Made by a program: the position numbers and the translations under genes
Assembly: GCF_047124445.1 (NCBI RefSeq)
Contig: NZ_CP138921.1
Span: 1,240,001-1,304,000, forward strand
Reading direction: 5' to 3'
Length of the DNA stretch: 64,000 nucleotides
Source of the DNA: Shimia sp047124445
GTDB taxonomy: Bacteria; Pseudomonadota; Alphaproteobacteria; Rhodobacterales; Rhodobacteraceae
The notes under the pieces: model-generated
The model's database searches: none
What the model saw: the letters and a program-made list of their open reading frames with translations, nothing else
What the model was told of the DNA's origin: nothing
Part shown: in pieces, positions 44,104 through 52,492 of the stretch
Layout: every line of letters begins with the position of its first letter
How positions within the stretch are numbered: the stretch's first letter is position 1

Positions 44104-44531
44104 TCTGGGACCACCTGCTCGACCGCCTGCGCGGCAAAACTAATGCCGATCCACTGCCGGAACCGGACGAGAAGCTCGCCCTTGGCGCGCTCTTGGTGCG
44201 GGTTGCCAAATCCGATGACAACTACCACGCGCTGGAAATCAGCGAGATCGACCGCATTCTCGCCACCACCTTTGATCTCAATCCGATTGAAGCCGCCAAA
44301 CTGCGCGCCACCTGTGAAAAGCTGGAACACAACGCCCCTGGCACGCCAGACTTCGCGCTGCTGATCCGCGAAAACGTGGACTACCCTCACCGTTTGGAAG
44401 TGGCACAAAAGATGGTTGATGTGATTGAAGCGGATGGCAAACACGTCCCGGCTGAGGACGCCAGCTTGTTGGAAATTTCCAAGCTGATGGGCATCAAGCC
44501 CGAGGATACCCCAATCGGCCCTGCCTCCTAG
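44100..44531 (+). CDS. TerB-like family protein, paralogue 1
   Basis: The 143-residue helical protein has the TerB core: EKLALGALLVRVAKSDDNYHALEISEIDRIL, and a second half VAQKMVDVIEADGKHVPAEDASLLEISKLMGI with repeated acidic D/E. The acidic helices may bind metal. It is a paralogue of the protein at 51193, and in both places the gene is ATGA-coupled to a neighbour of another family. The link to tellurite resistance is by name only. Confidence 0.86.
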   Translation: MIWDHLLDRLRGKTNADPLPEPDEKLALGALLVRVAKSDDNYHALEISEIDRILATTFDLNPIEAAKLRATCEKLEHNAPGTPDFALLIRENVDYPHRLEVAQKMVDVIEADGKHVPAEDASLLEISKLMGIKPEDTPIGPAS

Positions 44532-44539
44532 GCAGGGCC
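44517..44539. terminator. Hairpin at the TerB / TRAP boundary
   Basis: Perfect 9-bp arms (GGCCCTGCC/GGCAGGGCC) overlap the TerB stop codon. No T-run follows on either strand, so it may only separate the two convergent transcripts. Confidence 0.5.
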
Positions 44540-44552
44540 GACAGGCTTTTGT

Positions 44553-45953
44553 TTACGCCAGACTTGGTAGCCAGAGCACAATCGCCGGGAAGGCCACCAG
44601 CAGCGCGATGGTGATCGCATCGGCGATGAAGAATGGCGTCACCCCTTTGAACACGTCCTGCACGCTCAGATCATCGCGCACACCGGCCACAACAAAACAG
44701 TTCAGGCCAATCGGCGGCGTGATCAGACAGAACTCCGCCATCTTCACCACCAGAATACCAAACCAGATCGCACACATCGGCCCGCTCATGCCAAAGGTAC
44801 TGTCGGCTGCAGAGACAAACTCACCACCGTTCAGCGCCATCACCGCCGGGTAGACCACTGGCAGGGTCAAAAGCAGCATGCCAATCGCGTCCATGAACAT
44901 GCCCAGCACCGCGTAGGCCAGTAGGATGCAGATCAAAATCAGCATTGGCGACATGGTCAATGAGGTGATCCAATCCGAGAACGCGCTTGGCAGATCGGCA
45001 AATCCCAGGAAGCGCACGTAGATCAAGACGCCCCAGATGATGGTGAAAATCATCACCGAGAGCTTGGCCGTTTCCAACAACGCGTCTTTAAGCTCAGACC
45101 AGCGCATGCCGCGATAGAGCGCCATCAGGAAGACCACAAAGGCCCCTATCGCCCCACCCTCGGTTGGCGTGCCCCAGGCGTCGCCGCCAAATGGGTTGTA
45201 GACAAAGAAGATGATGGTCACGACCACAAACACAATCGGCAACGCCGGTGGCAAAGACGTGAACCGCTCTTTCCAGGTGAAGCCGCTCACGGGCGGGCCA
45301 AAACCTTTGATGGTCATCGCCATGCCAATGATCAGCAGGCCGTAAATGACCGCGGAAAACGCGCCGGGAATGAAGCCTGCAAGCAAGAGCTTGCCCACGT
45401 CCTGTTCCACGATGATGGCGTAAATCACCAAGATCGCAGACGGTGGGATCAACGACGCCAAGGTGCCGCCGGCGGCCACAACGCCCGCGGCAAAACGCTT
45501 GTCATAGCCAATCGCCAGCATCTCCGGAATCGCAATCCGCGCAAACACCGCCGAAGTTGCGACCGAGGCACCTGATACCGCCGCAAAGCCCGCGGTCGCA
45601 AACACTGTGGACACCGCCAAACCACCCGGCACCCAGGCCAGCCAGCGTTTGGCCGCCTCAAACAGCGCCTTGGTCAGCCCGGCGTAATAGGCCAGATAGC
45701 CAATCAGGATAAACGTCGGGATCAGGCTCAGCGCCTGGCTCGACACTTTGGAATGCGGCACCTGCCCGGCGGTCTTCACCGCCACGGTCAACGCTTTGCC
45801 AAACCGCTCTGGCGCGTAGCCAAACTTGGCCCAGAAAATCCAGATGAGACCAATCATCCCGGCCAAACCGGCAGCAAAGGCCACCCGCATGCCCAACACA
45901 ACCATCACCAGCAAGCCGCCGGAGACCACCAATCCAATATCAATCGGTTCCAT
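44553..45953 (-). CDS. dctM: TRAP transporter large permease (DctM type)
   Basis: The 466-residue inner-membrane protein has about 12-14 hydrophobic segments and is the ion-driven translocation subunit. DctM features are visible: GVVAAGGTLASLIPPSAILVIYAIIVEQDVGKLLLAGFIPG and the repeat-related FCLITPPIGLNCFVVAGV near the C-terminus. It is the last gene of the dctPQM order, 14 bp after the small permease. The actual substrate (C4-dicarboxylate or another organic acid) is not decided by sequence. Confidence 0.94.
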   Translation of the reverse strand: MEPIDIGLVVSGGLLVMVVLGMRVAFAAGLAGMIGLIWIFWAKFGYAPERFGKALTVAVKTAGQVPHSKVSSQALSLIPTFILIGYLAYYAGLTKALFEAAKRWLAWVPGGLAVSTVFATAGFAAVSGASVATSAVFARIAIPEMLAIGYDKRFAAGVVAAGGTLASLIPPSAILVIYAIIVEQDVGKLLLAGFIPGAFSAVIYGLLIIGMAMTIKGFGPPVSGFTWKERFTSLPPALPIVFVVVTIIFFVYNPFGGDAWGTPTEGGAIGAFVVFLMALYRGMRWSELKDALLETAKLSVMIFTIIWGVLIYVRFLGFADLPSAFSDWITSLTMSPMLILICILLAYAVLGMFMDAIGMLLLTLPVVYPAVMALNGGEFVSAADSTFGMSGPMCAIWFGILVVKMAEFCLITPPIGLNCFVVAGVRDDLSVQDVFKGVTPFFIADAITIALLVAFPAIVLWLPSLA

Positions 45954-45967
45954 GTTCTTGTTCTTTC

Positions 45968-46600
45968 TTAGGAATCATGGCCGGAGACATGCTCCGCTTC
46001 CATCGCCGCCTGAGTGGCTGCATCGATTACCAACGGCACCGCCACCGGGGTGGTGGCATTGGTGACAAAGGCTTTGGCAAAGGCACAGAGCTGCAACACC
46101 AGCCGCACACAGAGCACCGAGAAGGCCACCGGTGCCAAAAGCTTGGCGGGCCACAACGGCAACGCAATATCCATCGAGCTGTCCCGGCTCCACAGCGGCG
46201 CGCCAAAGTCAAAGCTGCGATCAAAATGCGCCCAGGTGCCCCAAACCAGCAGCACCATCAGGAACAACACCGCGCTGGTGGTGACGAATTCCACCAGATA
46301 GAGCACGCGGCCTTTGAGCTGGCCTACCAGAATATCCATGCGAATGTGCCCACCATCGCGCATCACATAAGACGCGCCCATAAAGGCAATCAGCGGCATC
46401 GCCTGCTCGATCCAATCCACATAGCCCGGCAAAGGTGAGTTGAAAAAATTCCGCCCGGCAACGGAGAAAACCGCCATGAGCATCAGAGAAAACACCGCCA
46501 ATCCGCTCACCAAAGCCAGAGCTTTTTCGATTTTGTAGAATTGCGTGTCAATTTTGCTGAGGGTGCTGTTGTCCGTCAGCACCGAAGTTGCGCTGGCCAT
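45968..46600 (-). CDS. dctQ: TRAP transporter small permease (DctQ type)
   Basis: The 210-residue inner-membrane protein has four hydrophobic segments. The DctQ pattern appears in the first half as GRNFFNSPLPGYVDWIEQAMPLIAFMGASYVMRDGGHIRMDI. It pairs with the large permease and the binding protein. GGGAGG precedes the start. It is separated from dctP by a 217-bp gap that holds two copies of the dispersed repeat. Confidence 0.92.
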   Translation of the reverse strand: MASATSVLTDNSTLSKIDTQFYKIEKALALVSGLAVFSLMLMAVFSVAGRNFFNSPLPGYVDWIEQAMPLIAFMGASYVMRDGGHIRMDILVGQLKGRVLYLVEFVTTSAVLFLMVLLVWGTWAHFDRSFDFGAPLWSRDSSMDIALPLWPAKLLAPVAFSVLCVRLVLQLCAFAKAFVTNATTPVAVPLVIDAATQAAMEAEHVSGHDS

Positions 46601-46669
46601 AAAACCTCCCGCTTTTCATGAGGCGCGCCTGCGGCGCACAGGATTTGCGCATCATGTGATGCGCCCTAG

Positions 46670-46712
46670 GCGAGGCGCTGCCTCGCGCTCCGGGATATTG
46701 TGAGAATGAGAA
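46670..46712 (-). repeat. Dispersed hairpin repeat, copy C1
   Basis: On the minus strand it has the head TTCTCATTCTCACAATATC, CCGG, then the stem GCGAGGC-AGC-GCCTCGC. The stem differs from the GGGGGC type but the changes are paired, keeping the hairpin. Confidence 0.75.
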
Positions 46713-46736
46713 ACAAGATATGTGGGTACATACTGC

Positions 46737-46803
46737 TTCTCATTCGCAAAATATCCCGGGGGAGTTTCACACCAAAATGGTGTGAGACGGGGGCAGCGCC
46801 CCC
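46737..46803 (+). repeat. Dispersed hairpin repeat, copy C2
   Basis: The head TTCTCATTCGCAAAATATC, CCGGGGGAG, is followed by an internal hairpin TCACACC-AAAAT-GGTGTGA and then GGGGGC-AGC-GCCCCC. It faces copy C1 head to head, 24 bp apart, inside the dctP-dctQ gap. Confidence 0.8.
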
Positions 46804-46817
46804 GCCTACCGGTCAGC

Positions 46818-47828
46818 TTAGCTGCCGTTTGCGATCATGCCGGTGACCATGTCGTAGAGTTCCTGCGCAGGCAGGCCGCGTGCGGTGTTCTCTTCGATCC
46901 AGGCTTTGGCCGCAGGTGCTGCAGCGGCTTCTTTGAACGCCGCAATCTCTTCATCGGTGAAAGAGACTTTGGTGATGCCGCGCTCGTCCAGAGCTGGGCC
47001 CCAAGCGTCCATGGTTTTGCCGTTGTAGGTGGTCACATAGTGATCCAGCGACTCTTCCACGGACCCCAGCAGCGCTTCACGATGCGCGTCAGACAGGCTG
47101 TTGAGCGCTTCGGTGTTCACCACAACCGGGCAGTTCACGGTGCCTGGGTTCAGATTGGTGGTCCACCAGGTCGCGTTCTCGATGGTGCCGTAGGACATAT
47201 GCGCGTGCGGTGCGAAGGCCACTGCTTTCACAACACCGCTGTCCATCGCCTGACGCACTTCGGTCGCAGACATGGAGGTTGGCACGGCGCCCACAGTTTC
47301 CATGGCTTTGCCGATACCGCCGGTGGCACGTACGCTCAGACCTGCGAAGTCATCCAGCTTGGCTGGCGCATCGCCCATGCCCACGAGGTTGTACTGTGGC
47401 AGCGGCGACGGCATCAGCAGGGTTGCGTCCCAACGGGCCAGATCTTCGACAACCGCAGGGTGCTGATAGACCGCCATGGACAGGTCGATTTCCTGCTCCA
47501 GCGAGCTCACACCCAGGAACGGCAGTTCCAACACGGTGATGGATGGGTTTTTGTCGCGGTGGTAACCGGCACAGAACTGGGCCATTTCAAACGCGCCGAT
47601 AGAAATGCCATCGAGGTTTTCGCGGTTCTTGGACAGGCCACCGTAGCTGATGTTCAAGGTGAACTCGCCGCCAGTTTTCTCAGATACCAGCTCCGCCAGC
47701 TTCTCAACATGCTCGGTAAACGCGCGGCGCTTGCCCCACAAAGACACGTTCCACTCGGTTGCCATTGCTTCGGTCACAAAGGCCATCGACAGAGCGGCCA
47801 CAGCCGTCCGGCTCAAAATCTTACGCAT
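46818..47828 (-). CDS. dctP: TRAP transporter substrate-binding protein (DctP type)
   Basis: The 336-residue periplasmic protein has a signal peptide (MRKILSRTAVAALSMAF ... EAMA). The conserved binding-site region reads LSVRATGGIGKAMETVGAVPTSMSATEVRQAMDSGVVKAV, which includes the Arg that binds a carboxylate. The start at 47828 is set by GGGAGG 6 nt upstream. It is first in dctPQM and lies just downstream of dctD on the same strand, with a 20-bp palindrome between. Substrate unknown. Confidence 0.93.
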   Translation of the reverse strand: MRKILSRTAVAALSMAFVTEAMATEWNVSLWGKRRAFTEHVEKLAELVSEKTGGEFTLNISYGGLSKNRENLDGISIGAFEMAQFCAGYHRDKNPSITVLELPFLGVSSLEQEIDLSMAVYQHPAVVEDLARWDATLLMPSPLPQYNLVGMGDAPAKLDDFAGLSVRATGGIGKAMETVGAVPTSMSATEVRQAMDSGVVKAVAFAPHAHMSYGTIENATWWTTNLNPGTVNCPVVVNTEALNSLSDAHREALLGSVEESLDHYVTTYNGKTMDAWGPALDERGITKVSFTDEEIAAFKEAAAAPAAKAWIEENTARGLPAQELYDMVTGMIANGS

Positions 47829-47919
47829 GATTTCCTCCCATTTGCGTTTTTCTGGAGGGAGCATGCCGCAAAGGCGCGTCAAATGCCAATGAGAGAATTT
47901 GCGCAGGCCAACGCCCCTG

Positions 47920-47939
47920 CCCTGCGGATTTCCGCAGGG
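47920..47939. promoter_or_regulatory. Perfect palindrome upstream of dctP
   Basis: CCCTGCGGA-TT-TCCGCAGGG has 9-bp arms. It lies 11 bp after the dctD stop and about 92 bp before the dctP start. Position suits an upstream activator site for DctD. It could also act as a terminator for dctBD, but there is no T-run. Confidence 0.6.
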
Positions 47940-47950
47940 TGAAGTCTAAG

Positions 47951-49291
47951 CTACAACAGCGCGTCTTTGTTCAGCCCCAACTTCACAATCTTCTCGTTGA
48001 GCGTCCGCCGCCCGATGCCCAACGCCGCGGCCGCCGCATCCATGCGGCCCTGATGCGCCTTGATTGCCTTGCCAATCAGCTCGCGTTCAAAAGCCGCCAC
48101 CGCCTCGCGCAAGGTGTCCGGCACATCCTCAGATCCCAAATCCCCGGCCAAAGCCGCGGCCATTGAACCGCCACCCCGCCGCGCCGCCATCACCCGCCGG
48201 GCGCAGACGTTGCGCAGCTCGCGCACATTGCCCGGCCAGTCGTGCGCCAAGAGCGCCGCCATGTCTTCATGGCTTAACTCTGGCGCCTCCATTTCATGCA
48301 TCTGGGCATATTCCCTCATGAAATGCCCCGCCAGCAATGAGAGGTCATCGCGGCGCTGCCGCAAAGGCGGCACCTGCAACACAAACGTGTTCAGGCGAAA
48401 CAGCAGGTCCGCGCGCAGCCGATCATCCGCCACCGCCTGATCCACATCCTCGTTGGTGGCCGAGACAATCCGCAGATCCACTTTCACCGGCACGCCGGAC
48501 CCGACCGGATAGACCTGCTGGTCCTCGATCACCCGCAGCAGCTTGGCCTGCACCACCGGTGGGCAACTGCTGACCTCATCGAGAAACAACGTCCCGCCAG
48601 AAGCCGCTTGCAAACGCCCCTCCGCGCCCCCGGCAACACCAAACATCTCCGCTTCAAAACTGTCCGGATGCAGCGCCGCGCAGTTGACTGCCAAAAACGG
48701 TCGGTCCGATCGCGCGCTCAGATCATGCAGCGCCCGCGCCACCAACTCTTTGCCGGTGCCGGTCTCGCCAAGCACCATCACCGCACCGTCCAGCCCCGAC
48801 AGGTCCAGCACCTCTTCCCGCAAGGCCACGACCGCCGCCGTCTGCCCCAGCAACACGCGATCCAGACCGGACAGCGCAAACAACCGTTCCTTCAGCCGCG
48901 CATTGCTGGCCTTCATCCGGCTTTGCTCCGCCGCATGGGTCAGGATGGTCAGCAACCGGCGCGGCTCATAGGGCTTTTCAACAAAGCTATAGGCCCCCGC
49001 CTGCATCGCCTCTACCGCCATGGGAATGTCGCCGTGGGCCGAAATCAACACCAAAGGCGGTGCCATTTCTCGATCCAGCTGCGCCAACAGTTCCAACCCG
49101 CTCATCCCCGGCATCCGCACGTCCGACAGGATCACATCCGGGTGCATCTCGCCCAGTTTATCGAGCGCACGATCTGCCCGTGGCACGGCCTCCGCCTGCC
49201 ATCCTGCAGCTTCCATCAAGGCCAGCAAGGATTGGCGCATGGATTTGTCATCATCGACAATCAAAAGGCTGAAGGGTTGCTCGTCGCTCAT
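47951..49291 (-). CDS. dctD: DctD-type response regulator without GAFTGA loop
   Basis: The 446-residue protein has a receiver (LLIVDDDKSMRQSLL, Asp in VILSDVRMPG). A AAA+ domain with Walker A GETGTGKE and Walker B GGTLFLDEV follows. The Fis-type HTH is ERELIGKAIKAHQGRMDAAAAALGIGRRTLNEKIVKLGL. The loop that normally reads GAFTGA is absent: MFGVAGGAEGRLQAASGGT spans that place. This loop contacts sigma-54, so this protein may not use sigma-54. dctB ends within its start (ATGA overlap). It probably controls the dctPQM genes just downstream. Confidence 0.9.
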   Translation of the reverse strand: MSDEQPFSLLIVDDDKSMRQSLLALMEAAGWQAEAVPRADRALDKLGEMHPDVILSDVRMPGMSGLELLAQLDREMAPPLVLISAHGDIPMAVEAMQAGAYSFVEKPYEPRRLLTILTHAAEQSRMKASNARLKERLFALSGLDRVLLGQTAAVVALREEVLDLSGLDGAVMVLGETGTGKELVARALHDLSARSDRPFLAVNCAALHPDSFEAEMFGVAGGAEGRLQAASGGTLFLDEVSSCPPVVQAKLLRVIEDQQVYPVGSGVPVKVDLRIVSATNEDVDQAVADDRLRADLLFRLNTFVLQVPPLRQRRDDLSLLAGHFMREYAQMHEMEAPELSHEDMAALLAHDWPGNVRELRNVCARRVMAARRGGGSMAAALAGDLGSEDVPDTLREAVAAFERELIGKAIKAHQGRMDAAAAALGIGRRTLNEKIVKLGLNKDALL

Positions 49292-51021
49292 GTCATCTGC
49301 TCATTGTTGTCAGGCACTACAGGCAGCTCCACGCGGAACACCGCGCCCCCTTCGGGCCGATCCTGCGCGCTCATAGTGCCGTCGTGATCCTTGATAATGC
49401 TGGCAGAAATCGCAAGACCCAGCCCCATGCCGCGTCCACTGGCACGCGTGGTCACAAACGGTTCCTGCAAATCCGGAAGACTCGCAGCGCCTAAACCGTG
49501 CCCTGTATCGGCCACCTCGAAGTACGCAACCTTATCCACTTGCCCAACCTTCACAGACAGGCGCGACACCGCGTCCTCTTCTTCCATTGCATCACAAGCA
49601 TTGCGCAGCACATTGGTGATCACCTGCTCCAGCCGCAACCGGTTGCCGCGCACCCAAATCGCTCCGTCCGGCTGCTGCAAATCCACCTGCACAGCACCTT
49701 TCTCGATGTTGGGTGCCAACAACGTCAAACCCGCTTGCATCGCTGCGCGCAGATCAAACACCTCAAAGCCTTCCTCGCTGCTGGTGGCAAAAAACTTCAG
49801 CTGCCGGGTAATGCCTTCCATACGCCCCACCAGCCCGCTGATCTCGCCCCCCAGCCGCGCCGTATTCTGCGGATTGATCTCCGCTGCCGCCAGATGATTG
49901 CGCATGGCGGCAATTGGTTGCCCTAACTCATGAGTGACCGAGGCCGACAACTGCCCCAACGCCGCCAAGCGGCTGGCCTGTTCCAGCTCTTTCTGGGTTT
50001 TCTGCAAGCGCGCCTCAGCTGCCTTACGTTCCGCCACTTCCACGGCCAGCTTTTGGTTGGAACTGCGCAGCTGCGCCTCTTCTTTCTCCGCTCGCTTCAG
50101 CGCCCGCCCCACACGCCGCGCCCGCTGCACCTGAAACACAATCATCAGCGCGCCCGCCAAAAACACCACCGCCGCCGTCGCCAACCAACTGCGCGCCACG
50201 GCGCGGTCATCATCGGCAAAATAATGCAGCTGCCAGCCATCCGGCAGATCATCCGCCACCAGATGCATGCGCTCGTCCCCGCCAATCACCGCGCGGCTGT
50301 TGGCTTTCACACGCCATTGCAGAGGGTCCAATGGCTGTCCGGAGAACTGCCTTACCGCGCCAATCTCTTGCTTTTGTGTCTCTGTCAAAGGTGTCAGCGC
50401 ACGATAGCGCCACGCCGGATCAGAGGCCAAAAGCACCACGCCGTCGCTGTTGGTTAGGATCACCTGCTGCCCGGCGCGCCGCCAACTGTCTTCCAAAACG
50501 GAAAAGCCTTTCTTGATGGCGATCACGCCCGCCACCTCGTGGCCTTCGACCACCACGCCATCTGCCAGAAACAGCCCCGGCAGACCTGTGGTCATGCCAA
50601 TGGCATAGAACCGCCCGTGTTTGCCCTGCAGAGCGTCTTTGAAATAGGGGCGGAACCCGTAGTTGTGACCGACAAAGCTGGTCTCTGTGGCAAAGTTGGA
50701 CGCGGCAATGGTGACCCCATTTGCATCCATCAAATAGATCGCCTCAAGCCCCGATTGCTGCGCAAAATCCTCAAGCCGTGCGTTCAACGGCCCTGTGCCA
50801 CCGCCAGCCACCGCCTCGGTCACAAAGGTGTCCCGTGCCAGAATATGCGTCAGATGACTGTGCTGCTCCAATTCCGCCACAACTGTGCTGCGATATAGCG
50901 AGAGCTGCCCCTGCGCCTTGCTCCATTCTTCCTGGGCAAAATAGTCAAACGCCGCCCGTTGCACCACAAAGCCTACCATCAGGGTCAAAATCGCAGAGAG
51001 GATCAGGGGACGTCGAGACAT
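49288..51021 (-). CDS. dctB: DctB-type membrane sensor histidine kinase
   Basis: The product has 577 residues. One N-terminal transmembrane segment is followed by a periplasmic double-Cache region of about 250 residues (IYLMDANGVTIAASNF and FVGHNYGFRPYF, as in DctB). A second membrane segment leads to a coiled coil (RALKRAEKEEAQLRSSNQKL). The kinase core has the phospho-His in LSASVTHELGQPIAAMRNHL and ATPase boxes NVLRNACDAM and GRGMGLGLAI. ATG 51021 is used; GTG 51033 is an alternative. It forms an overlapping pair with dctD. The periplasmic part probably senses a small organic acid. Confidence 0.9.
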   Translation of the reverse strand: MSRRPLILSAILTLMVGFVVQRAAFDYFAQEEWSKAQGQLSLYRSTVVAELEQHSHLTHILARDTFVTEAVAGGGTGPLNARLEDFAQQSGLEAIYLMDANGVTIAASNFATETSFVGHNYGFRPYFKDALQGKHGRFYAIGMTTGLPGLFLADGVVVEGHEVAGVIAIKKGFSVLEDSWRRAGQQVILTNSDGVVLLASDPAWRYRALTPLTETQKQEIGAVRQFSGQPLDPLQWRVKANSRAVIGGDERMHLVADDLPDGWQLHYFADDDRAVARSWLATAAVVFLAGALMIVFQVQRARRVGRALKRAEKEEAQLRSSNQKLAVEVAERKAAEARLQKTQKELEQASRLAALGQLSASVTHELGQPIAAMRNHLAAAEINPQNTARLGGEISGLVGRMEGITRQLKFFATSSEEGFEVFDLRAAMQAGLTLLAPNIEKGAVQVDLQQPDGAIWVRGNRLRLEQVITNVLRNACDAMEEEDAVSRLSVKVGQVDKVAYFEVADTGHGLGAASLPDLQEPFVTTRASGRGMGLGLAISASIIKDHDGTMSAQDRPEGGAVFRVELPVVPDNNEQMT

Positions 51022-51087
51022 TGGGCCGGGCACAGTTGCATAAGTTGGCGCAGGCTAGGCCAATGCCGCGCGCTTGGAAACGGGATT

Positions 51088-51150
51088 CTGGGGGCTTTGC
51101 CCCCGCCGCCGCACACGGCGCCTCCCCCAGGATATTTGTGGAATGAGAAT
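51088..51150 (-). repeat. Dispersed hairpin repeat, copy D
   Basis: On the minus strand it has the head ATTCTCATTCCACAAATATC, CTGGGGGAG, then an internal GC-rich insert and the stem GGGGGC-AAA-GCCCCC. It lies between the divergent dctB and TerB genes. Confidence 0.8.
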
Positions 51151-51192
51151 GAGTGGTTGCGAGACTTTGCTGCGCGACCTACATCTTTGCCT

Positions 51193-51633
51193 ATGTTTGC
51201 AGATTTTCTCAAACGCCTGACGGCGCCCGCCCCTGAAACTTTGGATGACGCTGATGCCCGCCTGGCGCTGAGTGCCTTGCTGGTGCGTATTGCCCGCGCC
51301 GACGGGGTCTATAATCCGGCCGAAGCCGAGCGCATCGAACGTATTGTCACCAGTCGTTATGGCCTCAGCCCGTTTGAAGCCACCGCCCTGCGCAAAGAGG
51401 CCGAAACACTGGAGTCCGAGGCCCCCGACACCGTGCGCTTTACCCGCGCGATCAAAGACGCGGTGCCACTGGAGGCCCGCATCGAGGTGATCGAATCGAT
51501 GTGGCAGGTGGTGCTGGCGGACGGAGAACGCGACGCCGAAGAAGACAGCCTGATCCGACTGGCGGCCAATCTTTTGGGCATCTCGGATCGCGACAGCGCC
51601 CTCGCCCGCCAACGTATGGCCGCGCAGGCATGA
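51193..51633 (+). CDS. TerB-like family protein, paralogue 2
   Basis: The 146-residue paralogue of the protein at 44100 shares ARLALSALLVRIARADGVYNPAEAERIERI and IESMWQVVLADGERDAEEDSLIRLAANLLGI, with the repeated acidic helices of TerB. Its stop overlaps the start of the PhnD-like gene (ATGA). The family role is not established. Confidence 0.86.
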   Translation: MFADFLKRLTAPAPETLDDADARLALSALLVRIARADGVYNPAEAERIERIVTSRYGLSPFEATALRKEAETLESEAPDTVRFTRAIKDAVPLEARIEVIESMWQVVLADGERDAEEDSLIRLAANLLGISDRDSALARQRMAAQA

Positions 51634-52364
51634 TCGCCGCCTTTCCCATGTATGACCGGCCCGAGGTGGCCGCGACATGGGATCGGCTTCTGCATCAGTT
51701 TCGCGACGCTTACGGAGATGGCCCAAGCACGCTGACACGCGACGGCGGTCTCTGGGACATCTGGCAAAGCCCGGACCTTTTGCTGGCCCAAACCTGCGGC
51801 TTTCCCTATCGCACACGGCTCAAGGACAAGGTCACCCTGATTGGCGCGCCAGATCACGGCATTCCGGAGGCTTCGGCCGGGCATTATTGTTCCGTGATTG
51901 TCGCACATCGCCGGTTTGAAGGCCGCGACCTGTCTGCGTTGAGCGGCGCCACACTCGCTTACAACGAGCCGCTCTCGCAATCTGGTTGGGCCGCCGTCTG
52001 GCGTCATTTTGACGAACGCGCTTTACGAATCGGCACCCGCCATCAAAGCGGCGCCCATCGGGAATCAGCCCGGCTGGTGGCCGATGGCACGGCGGATTTC
52101 GCCGCATTAGATGTGATCAGCTGGAAATTGATGCAGCGCCATGACGCGTTTGCCGAGGACCTTGTTGTCGTCGATCTGACAACGCCCACACCAGCTTTGC
52201 CATTTATTTCCGCACGTTACCAAGATGCGCCTCGCCTCCAGAAAGCGTTACATAACGCCATCCAAAATCTGACGCGGGGTCAACGCGAGGAATTGTTTCT
52301 GCAAGGTCTGGTGACCCTGCCGCAAAGCTCTTATGAGGCTGTGCCAAACCCGCCAGCCCCCTGA
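51630..52364 (+). CDS. PhnD/SsuA-type periplasmic-binding-fold protein
   Basis: The 244-residue product starts MIAAFPMYDRPEVAATWDRLL and carries DLLLAQTCGFPYRTRL and a late IGTRHQSGAHRESARLVADGTADFAALDVISWKL, the phosphonate-binding-like domain. No signal peptide is visible, so it may stay in the cytoplasm or be non-canonical; export cannot be assumed. The start is set by ATGA overlap with TerB. No PhnC/E-like transport genes are adjacent, and the ABC genes downstream are of another family. Confidence 0.84.
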   Translation: MIAAFPMYDRPEVAATWDRLLHQFRDAYGDGPSTLTRDGGLWDIWQSPDLLLAQTCGFPYRTRLKDKVTLIGAPDHGIPEASAGHYCSVIVAHRRFEGRDLSALSGATLAYNEPLSQSGWAAVWRHFDERALRIGTRHQSGAHRESARLVADGTADFAALDVISWKLMQRHDAFAEDLVVVDLTTPTPALPFISARYQDAPRLQKALHNAIQNLTRGQREELFLQGLVTLPQSSYEAVPNPPAP

Positions 52365-52492
52365 CCAATTGGCCAAATCTTTGACCAAAATGTCGCTTCT
52401 GGGGGCTCAGCCGCCCTTTTGAAAGTTGCAATTGCGCAAATTTTCATTCCTATTGGGCAACCAATGATTAACCCAATACTGATGGGGACACT

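Noticed and set aside
47829..47919. Sigma-54 promoter before dctP
   Set aside because: A TTGGCA half is present but the -12 half (GC after ten bases) reads CGCGC instead of TTGCA; the regulator also lacks GAFTGA.
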